Below are positions 26,870-36,279 of a stretch of 64,000 nt of DNA, one piece after another. The stretch comes from Saccharicrinis sp963675435 (GTDB lineage: Bacteria; Bacteroidota; Bacteroidia; Bacteroidales; Marinilabiliaceae). The translations under genes and the position numbers were made by a program. The notes beneath the pieces are model-generated. The model made no database searches, had not been told where the DNA came from, and was given only the letters and a program-made list of their open reading frames with translations. Location of the stretch: the NCBI GenBank assembly GCA_963675435.1, contig OY776216.1, positions 4,960,001-5,024,000 on the forward strand. Direction: 5' to 3'. Every line of letters starts with the position of its first letter. Positions within the stretch are counted from its first letter, which is position 1.

Positions 26870-26899
26870 CTTATATAATTTTAAAGATTAACTTTTCAA

Positions 26900-29035
26900 C
26901 TATTCATTCTTTGGTTTTCTTTCCGGACGTGGTAAAAGCACTTTTCTTGATAGCTTTAATTTACCAGAACGCTGGTCAACCTCAATAAGTTTTACTTCAA
27001 CTTCGTCTCCTTCTTTAAGAACGTCTTCAACTTTTTCTAGTCTTTTCCATTCAATTTCTGAGATATGAAGTAAGCCATCTTTACCTGGTAAAATTTCAAC
27101 AAAAGCACCAAATGGAACAATTGATTTTACTTTACCTTTATATACTTCACCAACTTCTGGTACTGCAACAATTCCTTTAATTTTTGCCAATGCTGCATTA
27201 ATTGCATCAGCATTATTTGCCGAAATACTAACTTTACCAGTATCTCCTTCTTCTTCAATTGTAATAGTAGATTCTGTTGTAGCCTGAATCTCTTGAATAA
27301 TCTTTCCTCCTGGTCCGATAACAGCACCAATCATATCCTTAGGAATGATGATTGTTTCCATTCTAGGAGCATGTGGCTTAAGATCAGCTCGAGGTTCATC
27401 CATCGTTTCCATAATTTTATCCATAATATGTAAACGACCATCACGAGCCTGAAGTAGTGCTTTTTCTAACACTTCATAAGAAAGACCATCAACCTTAATA
27501 TCCATTTGAGTAGCAGTAATTCCATCACGAGTTCCTGTTACTTTAAAGTCCATATCACCAAGGTGATCCTCATCACCAAGAATATCTGAAAGTACAGCAA
27601 AATTCTTATCTTCATCAGTGATTAACCCCATTGCAATACCGGTTACAGGCTTTTTAATAGGTACACCAGCATCCATCAAAGCTAAAGTTCCAGCACAAAC
27701 TGTAGCCATTGAAGAAGACCCATTAGACTCAAGAATATCAGACATAATACGTACTGTGTATGGATATTCATCTGGCAACATATTTTTCAATGCTCTAAAT
27801 GCCAGGTTACCATGTCCAATCTCTCTTCTAGAAGTTCCTCTTGAAGCTCTTGCATCACCTGTTGAAAATGGAGGGAAATTATAGTGTAATAAGAAACGTT
27901 CTACTGTTTTATTTAATACATCATCAACAATTTTTTCATCTAGCTTAGTACCTAAAGTAACTGTTGATAAAGATTGAGTTTCACCTCTTGTAAAAATAGA
28001 TGAACCATGAGGACCTGGTAAATAATCAACCTCACTCCAGATAGGTCTGATTTCGTCAGTTTTTCTACCATCTAAACGTACTCTTTCATCTAAAACACAA
28101 CGACGAACAGCTTCTTTTTCTACATCATGATAATATTTACCAATCAATCCTGTTGGTATATCACCTTCTTCAGCATCAGCGTAATTTGCCTCAATATACT
28201 CATCTTTGATAGCAGCAAATTTCTCAGCTCTTTCATGTTTAGGAAGACCTGCTTTAGCAACTTCATATACCTTATCATAAGTAGCTGCTTTAATGTGCTC
28301 TAATAATTCAGCATCATTCTCTTCGTGACAATATTCACGTTTTGTTTGAGAACCAACCATTTCAGCTAATTCTATCTGAGCCTGACATTGAACTTTAATA
28401 GCATCGTGTGCAAATTTCATTGCTTCAAGCATTTCCTGCTCAGAAACCTCTTCCATTTCACCTTCTACCATTAAAATATTATCAATTGTAGCACCAACAA
28501 CCAATTCCATATCACAATTTTCCATTTGTGATCTTGTTGGATTTACAATTAACTCTCCATTTACTCTCGCTACTCTAACTTCTGAGATAGGTCCGTTAAA
28601 TGGGATATCTGAAACAGCAAGTGCTGCTGAAGCTGCTAAACCAGCTAAAGCATCAGGTAAATCTTCTTTATCACCCGAAATCAGATTTATTGTAACAAAT
28701 GTTTCTGCATGATAGTCTTCTGGAAATAATGGACGTAATGCCCTATCTACCAAACGACATACTAATATTTCATTATCAGAAGGACGAGCCTCCCTTTTCA
28801 TAAATCCACCAGGGAATCTACCAATAGCTGAAAATTTTTCTCTATACTCTACTGATAGAGGCATAAAATCGGTTCCTGGGGCAGCATCTTTTGCTGACAC
28901 TACAGTCGCCAATAAATAAGTATTATTCATTTTAACAACTACTGAACCGTCAGCCTGTTTGGCTAATTTACCCGTTTCAATAGTTATCGATCTTCCATCG
29001 CCAAGATCGATAGTTTTTTCAATTGGAGTAATCAT
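26900..29035 (-). CDS. pnp: Polynucleotide phosphorylase
   Basis: 3'-5' phosphorolytic exoribonuclease of the degradosome. The 711 residues contain two RNase PH domains (FMPLSVEYREKFSAIGRFPG; second core FPPFSTGDARASRGTSRRE, IMSDILESNGSSSMATVC), a KH domain (IGAVIGPGGKIIQEIQ) and a C-terminal S1 domain (VGEVYKGKVKSIVPFGAFVE). It lies downstream of rpsO on the same strand, the conserved rpsO-pnp order, with a hairpin terminator between that may allow partial read-through. A TATATTTG box lies 29 bp upstream of its ATG, so it also has a possible promoter of its own. Confidence 0.98.
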   Translation of the reverse strand: MITPIEKTIDLGDGRSITIETGKLAKQADGSVVVKMNNTYLLATVVSAKDAAPGTDFMPLSVEYREKFSAIGRFPGGFMKREARPSDNEILVCRLVDRALRPLFPEDYHAETFVTINLISGDKEDLPDALAGLAASAALAVSDIPFNGPISEVRVARVNGELIVNPTRSQMENCDMELVVGATIDNILMVEGEMEEVSEQEMLEAMKFAHDAIKVQCQAQIELAEMVGSQTKREYCHEENDAELLEHIKAATYDKVYEVAKAGLPKHERAEKFAAIKDEYIEANYADAEEGDIPTGLIGKYYHDVEKEAVRRCVLDERVRLDGRKTDEIRPIWSEVDYLPGPHGSSIFTRGETQSLSTVTLGTKLDEKIVDDVLNKTVERFLLHYNFPPFSTGDARASRGTSRREIGHGNLAFRALKNMLPDEYPYTVRIMSDILESNGSSSMATVCAGTLALMDAGVPIKKPVTGIAMGLITDEDKNFAVLSDILGDEDHLGDMDFKVTGTRDGITATQMDIKVDGLSYEVLEKALLQARDGRLHIMDKIMETMDEPRADLKPHAPRMETIIIPKDMIGAVIGPGGKIIQEIQATTESTITIEEEGDTGKVSISANNADAINAALAKIKGIVAVPEVGEVYKGKVKSIVPFGAFVEILPGKDGLLHISEIEWKRLEKVEDVLKEGDEVEVKLIEVDQRSGKLKLSRKVLLPRPERKPKNE

Positions 29036-29063
29036 ATTTTTTTCTTTATCTCTTTTGTCGCCC

Positions 29064-29071
29064 CAAATATA
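29064..29071 (-). promoter_or_regulatory. Promoter -7 element for pnp
   Basis: Reads TATATTTG on the - strand, about 29 nt before the pnp start. No TTG was found at the -33 distance. Confidence 0.4.
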
Positions 29072-29199
29072 TAGAATATCATTAGATTATATTCGTATTC
29101 AGGCATTTATTTTTTGAAGCTAATGTACTTTATACCAAAGAACCATGCACAAAATCATGAAACAAGGGATAGGCTCAAATAAATTTGATAAAAACAAAA

Positions 29200-29226
29200 A
29201 AAAGGCAACCCAATGGATTGCCTTTT
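29200..29226 (-). terminator. Terminator between rpsO and pnp
   Basis: Stem AAAAGGCAA/TTGCCTTTT (29200-29208, 29218-29226), with a long A-run to the left that reads as a T-run on the - strand. Same position as the rpsO terminator upstream of pnp in other bacteria. Confidence 0.8.
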
Positions 29227-29243
29227 AAAATCGTTTTGCAAGA

Positions 29244-29513
29244 TTACTTACGTATACCTAGTTCTTTAATTAGAGAACGATAACGCTCGATATCTTTTGC
29301 CTTAATATAGTCAAGAAGATTACGACGCTTTCCTACTAATTTTACTAGAGCGTGTTCTGTGCTATAATCTTTTTTATTAACCTTTAAATGTTCGGTTAAG
29401 TGAGATATACGGTAGGTAAATAATGCTATCTGGCCTTCAGCTGAACCAGTGTCAGTATTCGACTTTCCGTACTTCTCGAAGATCTCTTGCTTTTTTTCTT
29501 TAGTCAAGTACAT
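29244..29513 (-). CDS. rpsO: 30S ribosomal protein S15
   Basis: Primary 16S rRNA-binding protein of the small-subunit platform, 89 residues from the chosen start (MYLTKEKKQEIFEKYGKSN). An upstream in-frame start at 29546 would add 11 residues not found in the family, and it falls inside the promoter, so the ATG at 29513 is preferred. Conserved segments include DTGSAEGQIALFTYRISHLT and LVKLVGKRRNLLDYIK. It is followed by a terminator and then pnp. Confidence 0.98.
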   Translation of the reverse strand: MYLTKEKKQEIFEKYGKSNTDTGSAEGQIALFTYRISHLTEHLKVNKKDYSTEHALVKLVGKRRNLLDYIKAKDIERYRSLIKELGIRK

Positions 29514-29543
29514 AAAGCTTATATATTTAAAAAATTTGCGGTG

Positions 29544-29573
29544 CAAAGATAATCAATTAATTACATGTCGCAA
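29544..29573 (-). promoter_or_regulatory. Promoter of rpsO
   Basis: On the - strand: TTG (29571-29573), 19-nt spacer, TATCTTTG (29544-29551), a full Bacteroidetes promoter match, about 30 nt before the S15 start. Confidence 0.8.
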
Positions 29574-29639
29574 CATATAACTAGAAAAAATATTACACTA
29601 AATCAATTTACTTTAACTCGCCTACAAATTTACAACAAT

Positions 29640-29663
29640 AAAAGCCGACAAATGCCGGCTTTT
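29640..29663 (-). terminator. Terminator of the LPP20-like lipoprotein gene
   Basis: Stem AAAAGCCG/CGGCTTTT (29640-29647, 29656-29663) about 20 bp after the gene end. Confidence 0.75.
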
Positions 29664-29684
29664 ACATATAAATAGATATTCTTT

Positions 29685-30287
29685 TTATTTATAACCTTTT
29701 TCTTCAGCTAACTTTTCCATTTCCTGATTAAAGATCTCTTCATATTTTTGCTTATCGTAGTCCATTTGAAGCTTGGCATTATTAGATATTTTATCATTCA
29801 TTGAATTTAAAAGCTCTTCTTTTTCAACTTCAATGGCAACAAACGAACGATATTTTTTATCTGGTAAAACACTTGATTTTTCGCAGGATACAACAATATT
29901 ACTAATTGTTTCATCTGCTACTTCACGTGTTAAGTTCTCAAATTTTTGCTCAAACTCAGAGGCTGAAGTTAACTCTCGTTCATTTACATATCTGTCGGTA
30001 ACTGATTTTGTATTTGACTGAATTAAAGTTACCAAACGTTGCTTAGCTAATAACAATGCTTTTTCTTTTGACAAACTTAAATCACTACTAGTAGCCATTG
30101 AAAATGCCCTGAAAAATTTCTTATCTGATCGACCTTCGCTTTCGCAAGGCATATTTTCTAATATAGTACCTACTTCAGAGTTTGTTTTTACTTTTGAAGC
30201 AACTTTCTCTTTCGATTTACAACTATAAGCGCCAAATACTAAAGAAAGAGCTAAGGCACTAAATCCAATTGTCTTTTTAAAATTCAT
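29685..30287 (-). CDS. LPP20-like lipoprotein
   Basis: Predicted envelope lipoprotein of 200 residues. The signal peptide ends in LVFGAYSCKSKEK (Cys at about residue 23). The mature part includes an LPP20-like core: RAFSMATSSDLSLSKEKALL, followed by an amphipathic helix and a VVSCEKS...YRSFVAIEVEKEEL segment resembling the conserved strand that follows in this family. The C-terminal ~30 residues are highly charged and helical. It is monocistronic with a terminator. Function unknown; family call made by pattern only. Confidence 0.65.
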   Translation of the reverse strand: MNFKKTIGFSALALSLVFGAYSCKSKEKVASKVKTNSEVGTILENMPCESEGRSDKKFFRAFSMATSSDLSLSKEKALLLAKQRLVTLIQSNTKSVTDRYVNERELTSASEFEQKFENLTREVADETISNIVVSCEKSSVLPDKKYRSFVAIEVEKEELLNSMNDKISNNAKLQMDYDKQKYEEIFNQEMEKLAEEKGYK

Positions 30288-30366
30288 ATCATACTTTTTT
30301 GGTTAGTAAACAAATAGGCTTTTATCAAAAAGTAAGCCAAATGCACTTTGTAATATACTAATTAAT

Positions 30367-31395
30367 TTAATTCTCACTTAATATCTCTTTAAAATGGGTG
30401 ATTTGCTCATCCGTACCCAATATAAATAACTTATCGTCTTTTGATATTTTAATCTGAGGCGATGGGTTAAAAATATAAGTTCCTTCCGGTGTTTTCAACC
30501 CCATTAAATTGGCGCCTGTTTTTTTGCGCAGATTTAATTCCTGAATAGTTTTTGATGTATTTACTTCACTGATACAATTACACTCCACTTCTGTTAATTT
30601 CACTTCGCGACTACGTTGCAAAAGAATATTTTCAACAAACTCTACAACATCTGGCTGAGTAACCAATTTAGCCATCCTTTGCCCTCCAATTCTATCAGGC
30701 ATAATAACATTAGTAGCTCCTGCATGGCGTAATTTCACATCTGATCTAAAGTCACTGGCCCGACTTATAATCTTCAGCTTAGGATTCATCTCTCTGGCTG
30801 TTAAAACAACAAACATATTATCTGCATCATTGGGTAAAGCAGTAATCAAAGCTTTTGCCTTACGTATTTGAGCCACGTCCAAAACCTCTTCAGAACTGGC
30901 ATCTCCCTGTACATATAATAAATTAGGATCTTCAAGAATCCGGGTTACTACATTATCCCTTTTTTCAAGAATAACAAACTTTTCACCATGCTCTTTCAAC
31001 TCAACACAAGCTTGATAACCATTTCTTCCATAACCACAAACTATGATATGGTCTTCGAGTTTAACTATCTTCTTTTTCACCTGATACAGTTTATAGGATT
31101 GTTGCAACGCTCCTTCAACTACCAAACGTGTAATTGAAGTAATCACATAACCAAAAATTCCGAAGCTAAATATAATAAGAAGTACCGTAAAAATCTTACC
31201 TCCCTCAGATAAAGGATACACTTCTCGAAAACCTACAGTAGATACTGTAATAGTTGTCATATAAAGTGCATCAACAAACGAATATCCTTCAATAGCGGCA
31301 AAACCTATACCTCCTGCAAAAATGATAAAAAACAATGCACTTACACCATAAAGAATGGTTTTAAAATTTTCATGATATGGCACTCTTTTTTTCAC
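30367..31395 (-). CDS. Potassium channel with RCK (TrkA-N/TrkA-C) domains
   Basis: Two-TM potassium channel, 342 residues. A first TM (ILYGVSALFFIIFAGGIGFA), a pore helix with filter TTITVSTVGFREVYPL (TVGF in place of TVGYG) and a second TM (GKIFTVLLIIFSFGIFGYVI) precede a cytosolic RCK domain with a Rossmann motif VCGYGRNGYQACVEL and a TrkA-C domain (LNLRKKTGANLMGLKTPEG). The altered filter is the oddity, because Phe replaces the second Tyr-Gly. The start is GTG in a TAGTG overlap with the preceding DUF2851 gene, so translation is coupled. Confidence 0.88.
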   Translation of the reverse strand: MKKRVPYHENFKTILYGVSALFFIIFAGGIGFAAIEGYSFVDALYMTTITVSTVGFREVYPLSEGGKIFTVLLIIFSFGIFGYVITSITRLVVEGALQQSYKLYQVKKKIVKLEDHIIVCGYGRNGYQACVELKEHGEKFVILEKRDNVVTRILEDPNLLYVQGDASSEEVLDVAQIRKAKALITALPNDADNMFVVLTAREMNPKLKIISRASDFRSDVKLRHAGATNVIMPDRIGGQRMAKLVTQPDVVEFVENILLQRSREVKLTEVECNCISEVNTSKTIQELNLRKKTGANLMGLKTPEGTYIFNPSPQIKISKDDKLFILGTDEQITHFKEILSEN

Positions 31396-32684
31396 TATTT
31401 AGCTTTAATGGTTAACACCTTATGCCCGATATTACAATGCAAGCATTTTTTCTTTTTACAGTAATTATTCGACAAATATATTAAAGCCTGCGAATCTCCG
31501 GCATTTTTAACTAATATTTCATTTGCTTTCCACTTGGAAATAATTGCATTTTTCTCTGGCTTTAACAGATTTAACCAATCCATAGCTCTATCCTCAAATA
31601 CATGATTTTGAGTGTTTTTACCATACGAAAACAAATATGGAATGATTGTATTAATAATAATCAGATTTTTTGAACTAATCCCCAGGTTTTTAAATATTTT
31701 TTCACTTTTTCGATCAGGTAAATAGTGCATTTCCCAATATTCAGAAACATCTACATCTAATAAATCCAGAATTACATCTAAATTTTCTTCATTAACAAAA
31801 GCTCCAAACAAGCCTTTTACTTTTACTATCAGATGGGCCAATTGTGAAATTCGGATTGTAGGAAAATTTGAAGGTCGCAATCTCAAAAATTTCCATATAT
31901 GTTTTTCCAAAGGACATAACTGATGTTTTTGCCGAATAAAATGATATTCTCTTTTTAAGTCTTTTAAGTAATCATCATAAAACGCTTCATTTAAAAAACC
32001 TGCCTGACCATACAGTAAAGCTTCAATAATTTTGACATTATCAGAATACTTTAATAAAACAGTTAAAGGAATTGATCTGGCCAAAAGCTCAAATGGCTCA
32101 CTATTTACACCAAAGCCAAAACTCCTAAATAAAATACGATAAAAAGTTTCATCCCAATTTGAGGTTGTAGCTTTTAACACCTCTTTAATTTGCATTGAGC
32201 GACTCTCCAAACGTTCCACTAACATTCGCTCTTTCCAAAAGCTCCATTCGAAGGAATTAACATCAGCTAACTTACCTGAGCAGGCCAACCAATCACTTTG
32301 ATTCCTCAACGCTAAATAACTATACCATAACTTATCAGACCACGTAAGTAAAAGCACCGGTATCTCCTCTCCATTCGTCCTATGGGTTTGCCCATTACCA
32401 CGAGCAACTACATGCAAAATTACATTATCGTAAGCCTTATCTTTATGATGATTGTGAAGTTTCCAATCATTTACATCATGATGAACTTCAATATTTCCAG
32501 CCCATAGAATACCGTTTATTTTAATTTTGGCATTAAAAAAATCCGGTCCGGCATCATGATTCACCTCTCCCGGATTGATAATCTCCAACTGTTGATTATC
32601 TGTTGTTCTTAAATCATTTTGGTTATACAACTTCTGTTTCCAGATAAAATGAAGAAAATCCTCATTATTTAGGTTATTGGTCAT
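31395..32684 (-). CDS. DUF2851 family protein
   Basis: Bacteroidetes-specific DUF2851 protein, 429 residues, without signal peptide or TM. Family features seen are FLHFIWKQKLYNQNDLRTTD at the N-terminus, EVNHDAGPDFFNAKIKINGI and WAGNIEVHHDVNDWKLHNHH (histidine-rich, possible metal site) and a Cys-rich end (NNYCKKKKCLHCNIGHKVL). The His/Asp pattern suggests a hydrolase or nuclease-like fold, but no activity is established. Its stop overlaps the start of the potassium channel by one base. Confidence 0.82.
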   Translation of the reverse strand: MTNNLNNEDFLHFIWKQKLYNQNDLRTTDNQQLEIINPGEVNHDAGPDFFNAKIKINGILWAGNIEVHHDVNDWKLHNHHKDKAYDNVILHVVARGNGQTHRTNGEEIPVLLLTWSDKLWYSYLALRNQSDWLACSGKLADVNSFEWSFWKERMLVERLESRSMQIKEVLKATTSNWDETFYRILFRSFGFGVNSEPFELLARSIPLTVLLKYSDNVKIIEALLYGQAGFLNEAFYDDYLKDLKREYHFIRQKHQLCPLEKHIWKFLRLRPSNFPTIRISQLAHLIVKVKGLFGAFVNEENLDVILDLLDVDVSEYWEMHYLPDRKSEKIFKNLGISSKNLIIINTIIPYLFSYGKNTQNHVFEDRAMDWLNLLKPEKNAIISKWKANEILVKNAGDSQALIYLSNNYCKKKKCLHCNIGHKVLTIKAK

Positions 32685-32730
32685 AAGATTAAGTTTTTAC
32701 TCAACTAATATACAAAATGTTATAAAAATA

Positions 32731-32752
32731 AAAAGCCCTCAAAAATGAAGGC
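32731..32752 (-). terminator. Terminator of the lipoprotein hydrolase gene
   Basis: On the - strand GCCTTCA/TGAGGGC with a short T-rich loop and a TTTTTATTTTTA tail. One wobble pair in the stem. Confidence 0.6.
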
Positions 32753-32784
32753 CCTTCAAATAAAACATTTTTTTGTATGGCTTC

Positions 32785-34053
32785 TTAATAAAGCAAACTC
32801 TGCAAAGCTGTTATAATATCACCTTCAACAAAATTGCAATGTCCGCTAACTCCATTCATTTTATTAGCATCAAACAAATACGCATCAACAACCTTATTTT
32901 CAAAGTATTGCATATGCCACACAGGAGTGATGGGATCAAACTCAGTATGCATATAATAAACAGGTACACTAAGCACTCCTGTGGTTTCATACAACAACTT
33001 CACTCTATGCATTGCTTGCTTATCTCCTTCTATTTCTACAACACAATTATCTAAATCAACCATTCCCTCTCCCGGAATAAAAACTTCAGGGTAATCAATC
33101 TCTGTATTATCAAATGGCACACCATGTACTCTTTTAACCAAATCATTAGTTGCCATAATATTAAACCGAAGGATTCCACCAACTATCATTGGCAAGTCTG
33201 CTTCAAGGGTTGAACTCAGCCAATCTACAGGTACACTTGCCAGGTTCAATAACAAAGCCAATTTATTGGGATCAGAATTTATTATTACAGAATATAAAAT
33301 TTGAGGCAATACTCCACTTGACCATAACTGCATCGTTTCTTTAGGAACATGAGCAGGTGTACCTAAATTAAAATCAGGATCCTGCAATAGTACTTTTATC
33401 GCTTCTATTTCTTCCTGATAGAGGCAATTAAACAAAACATGAAAGTTCCCAAAATAATTCAACTGCTCCTGAAAACTTCCTATTGGAGCACAAGTAACTA
33501 AACCTGCATCAAATATATTCTTGTATTTTTCTAGTGTTTTTATAGCAACCAGACCACCTTCTGAAACACCCCCCAGAATCATTTTTCCTGGCTCAAAGTG
33601 CGCTTTAATCAGATTCCCTAAAAACTTTACATCTTCAACAGCCTCTTTTACAACAAAACCTGTTTCACTATAACTGGTAGCTGCATAAGCAATGCCCATA
33701 GATGTCACCAATTCTTTAATTGAAGTAGCTCCAATATAATCATCAGGGAGTGCTATTGGAGTTCCCGGATCTACATATCCATGTGCGTAGACTACAAAGA
33801 CATTTCCGTCCCAACTATCAGGAATCATTATTTCAATAATATCATCATTAACTTTTCCTTTATAGTAGAAGCCACCAACATCACCTGGCTCATATTTTGA
33901 GAACATTTCGAATCCTTTTAATCCGGATTCTTCAACTACGTCAACATTGTCTTCAAGAGACTCTTTGGTACAGGATGCCATTAATAAAATCAACAGACTA
34001 ATTAATAACAATCCCAACCATTTTTTCGGCATTAAGTTCTGACCATAATTCAT
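32785..34053 (-). CDS. Alpha/beta-hydrolase fold lipoprotein
   Basis: Predicted exported esterase- or peptidase-like hydrolase of 422 residues. The lipoprotein signal is LLLISLLILLMASCTKES; a second ATG seven codons in (34032) would give a more typical signal and may be the real start. Hydrolase motifs in order: VYAHGYVDPG (oxyanion HG), ILGGVSEGGLVAIK (nucleophile Ser in GxSxG), YYMHTEFDPITPVWH (Asp) and VSGHCNF (His). The middle holds a helical lid. It is monocistronic; substrate unknown. Confidence 0.82.
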   Translation of the reverse strand: MNYGQNLMPKKWLGLLLISLLILLMASCTKESLEDNVDVVEESGLKGFEMFSKYEPGDVGGFYYKGKVNDDIIEIMIPDSWDGNVFVVYAHGYVDPGTPIALPDDYIGATSIKELVTSMGIAYAATSYSETGFVVKEAVEDVKFLGNLIKAHFEPGKMILGGVSEGGLVAIKTLEKYKNIFDAGLVTCAPIGSFQEQLNYFGNFHVLFNCLYQEEIEAIKVLLQDPDFNLGTPAHVPKETMQLWSSGVLPQILYSVIINSDPNKLALLLNLASVPVDWLSSTLEADLPMIVGGILRFNIMATNDLVKRVHGVPFDNTEIDYPEVFIPGEGMVDLDNCVVEIEGDKQAMHRVKLLYETTGVLSVPVYYMHTEFDPITPVWHMQYFENKVVDAYLFDANKMNGVSGHCNFVEGDIITALQSLLY

Positions 34054-34156
34054 GACTATATTTTTTTGACAACATCTTAATATACTATAGCCTCAAATGT
34101 ATGTCAACCATTATGCAGTTTTATTTCAGTATAAATACAGAACTAGCAAAAATAAA

Positions 34157-34180
34157 AAAGCCCCCAAAAATGGAGGCTTT
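34157..34180 (-). terminator. Terminator of the purM-prfA-pyrF cluster
   Basis: Stem AAAGCC-CC/GG-GGCTTT (34157-34165, 34172-34180) with one mismatch and an A-run on the left, 25 bp after the pyrF stop. Confidence 0.75.
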
Positions 34181-34205
34181 ACTATATTTTAAAACAGCTA
34201 TTATT

Positions 34206-35033
34206 CTATAATAATCCTTTCGCCTTTAAAAGCGTACTCATTTCTTGTTGTACCTCTTTAGCAGCAATACCTGCTTGCTCAGCAAAGTCTTTTTCTAAAC
34301 TTTTATAAATAATTCCTCTTGATGAATTTACAAGTAAACCACATTTATTATTCAATCCATTTTCAGCAACTTCTGCCAAGCTACCTCCCTGAGCTCCAAC
34401 TCCTGGAACTAATAAAAAGTGATTAGGAATAATACTCCTGATTTCTTTTAATTTTTCAGCTTTTGTAGCACCTACAACATACATTAAATTTTCTTCTGTA
34501 CCCCACTCTTTTGATGTCTTTATCACTTTTTCAAAAAGCTTTTCATCATTTTCTGTCATGTACTGAAAATCTGCCGCTCCTTTGTTAGAAGTTAAGGCCA
34601 ATAAAATAACCCACTTATCAACATAAGTCATAAATGGTTTTACTGAATCCTCTCCCATATATGGTGCAACCGTTACTGAATCAAAATCCATAGTATCAAA
34701 AAAGGCTTTAGCATACATATTTGATGTATTACCAATATCACCTCTTTTAGCATCCGCAATAATAAAAATATCAGGATAATTATAACGGATGTAATTTACA
34801 GTCTTCTCTAAACTATTCCATCCTGCTACTCCCATACTCTCATAAAATGCCAAATTGGGTTTATAGGCTACAGTATATTCTTGAGTTGCATCAATAATCT
34901 CTTTATTAAATGCAAAAATAGGATCAGTTGTTTCTAATAAAAAACGAGGAATTTTATTTATATCAGTATCCAAACCAACACATAAAAAGCTCTCTTTTTT
35001 CTTTATATTTTCAAATAGTTCCTGAGAAGTCAT
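34206..35033 (-). CDS. pyrF: Orotidine 5'-phosphate decarboxylase, type 2
   Basis: Last step of UMP synthesis. The 275 residues belong to the longer PyrF subfamily (type 2) common in Bacteroidetes and actinobacteria: FLCVGLDTDINKIP at the N-terminus, the catalytic IIADAKRGDIGNTSN (Asp-Lys-Asp network) at residues ~88-102, VAPYMGEDSVKPF and LLVPGVGAQGGSLAEV. It is the third gene of purM-prfA-pyrF, 55 bp after prfA and followed by a terminator. Confidence 0.96.
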   Translation of the reverse strand: MTSQELFENIKKKESFLCVGLDTDINKIPRFLLETTDPIFAFNKEIIDATQEYTVAYKPNLAFYESMGVAGWNSLEKTVNYIRYNYPDIFIIADAKRGDIGNTSNMYAKAFFDTMDFDSVTVAPYMGEDSVKPFMTYVDKWVILLALTSNKGAADFQYMTENDEKLFEKVIKTSKEWGTEENLMYVVGATKAEKLKEIRSIIPNHFLLVPGVGAQGGSLAEVAENGLNNKCGLLVNSSRGIIYKSLEKDFAEQAGIAAKEVQQEMSTLLKAKGLL

Positions 35034-35088
35034 ATCTAATATTTTTAATAAAATCTAAAAAAATATCCCTCAAATAAGAATACCTATA

Positions 35089-36174
35089 TTACAATTCACT
35101 TGCCTTAAGTCTCTCTGCGTTTTCTTCAACAATTAGTCGGTCAATTACACCTTGTAAATCACCATCCATAACTGCAGGTAAATTATACAATGTAAAATTA
35201 ACACGGTGATCTGTTACCCTACCTTGCGGATAGTTGTAAGTACGAATTTTAGCTGAACGGTCTCCTGTTGATACCATTGTTTTACGTTTAGATGAAATGG
35301 CATCTAAATACTTTTGGTATTCCAGATTATATAAACGCGTTCTTAATTCAATCATCGCTTTATCAAGGTTCTTTAACTGCGACTTCTGATCCTGACAAGT
35401 AACCACGATACCGGATGGAATGTGTGTTAATCTAATAGCTGAGTAAGTCGTGTTTACCGACTGACCTCCAGGACCTGAAGAACAATAAGTATCTTTACGA
35501 ATATCCTCTTGTCTCAAATCAATATCAAACTCTTCTGCTTCAGGCAATACAGCAACTGATGCAGCAGATGTATGAACACGCCCTTGTGTTTCTGTTTGAG
35601 GAACACGTTGTACACGATGAACCCCTGATTCATATTTAAGAATACCGTAAACTCCTTCACCAGTAACATTAAATACAACTTCTTTAAAACCACCAGAAGT
35701 TCCTTCACTCATATGAGTAACATCTACTTTCCAGCCTTGTTTTTCGCAGTATTTTGTGTACATACGAAATAAATCTCCCGCAAAAATACTAGCCTCATCA
35801 CCACCAGTACCTGCACGAACTTCAACCACACAGTTTTTACCATCTTCAGGATCGGCAGGAATTAAAAGCAATTTAATTTCTTCTTCCATTTCAGGAAGTT
35901 TTTCTTCCAACTCATCCAACTCCATTTTTGCCATCTCTCTCATTTCAGCATCATCTTCCTCTTTTAAGATAGTTTTTGCCTCGGCGATAGTTTCCAGTGT
36001 GGATTTATATCTATCATGAGCTTCTGCAACTTTTTCAAGTTCTTTATACTCTTTATTAAGCTTGATATATTTTTTAGTATCTGAAATCACCTCAGGATCA
36101 GTTATCTGTTCAGAAACTTCCTGAAAGCGGATTACGACACCACCTAGCATGTCTAATAATTTATTTTCTGCCAT
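35089..36174 (-). CDS. prfA: Peptide chain release factor 1
   Basis: Recognises UAA and UAG stop codons and triggers peptide release. The 361 residues have the codon-recognition PxT motif in VQRVPQTETQGRVHTSAA, the GGQ motif in CSSGPGGQSVNTTYSAIR (methylation-site Gln) and a helical N-terminal domain. No in-frame UGA is needed as in prfB. It is the middle gene of purM-prfA-pyrF, 105 bp after purM. Confidence 0.97.
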   Translation of the reverse strand: MAENKLLDMLGGVVIRFQEVSEQITDPEVISDTKKYIKLNKEYKELEKVAEAHDRYKSTLETIAEAKTILKEEDDAEMREMAKMELDELEEKLPEMEEEIKLLLIPADPEDGKNCVVEVRAGTGGDEASIFAGDLFRMYTKYCEKQGWKVDVTHMSEGTSGGFKEVVFNVTGEGVYGILKYESGVHRVQRVPQTETQGRVHTSAASVAVLPEAEEFDIDLRQEDIRKDTYCSSGPGGQSVNTTYSAIRLTHIPSGIVVTCQDQKSQLKNLDKAMIELRTRLYNLEYQKYLDAISSKRKTMVSTGDRSAKIRTYNYPQGRVTDHRVNFTLYNLPAVMDGDLQGVIDRLIVEENAERLKASEL

Positions 36175-36279
36175 GTTTATATTTTATAAGATTTTTAAAT
36201 AAGTAATAGAAAAACACATCAGATCTTATGACCTGATTACTCCTAGTTCCTTATATAAATCCTGAAAGAAGCATATATA

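Noticed and set aside
29514..29546. Longer start for S15
   Set aside because: Adds 11 residues absent from the family and overlaps the promoter's -7 box.
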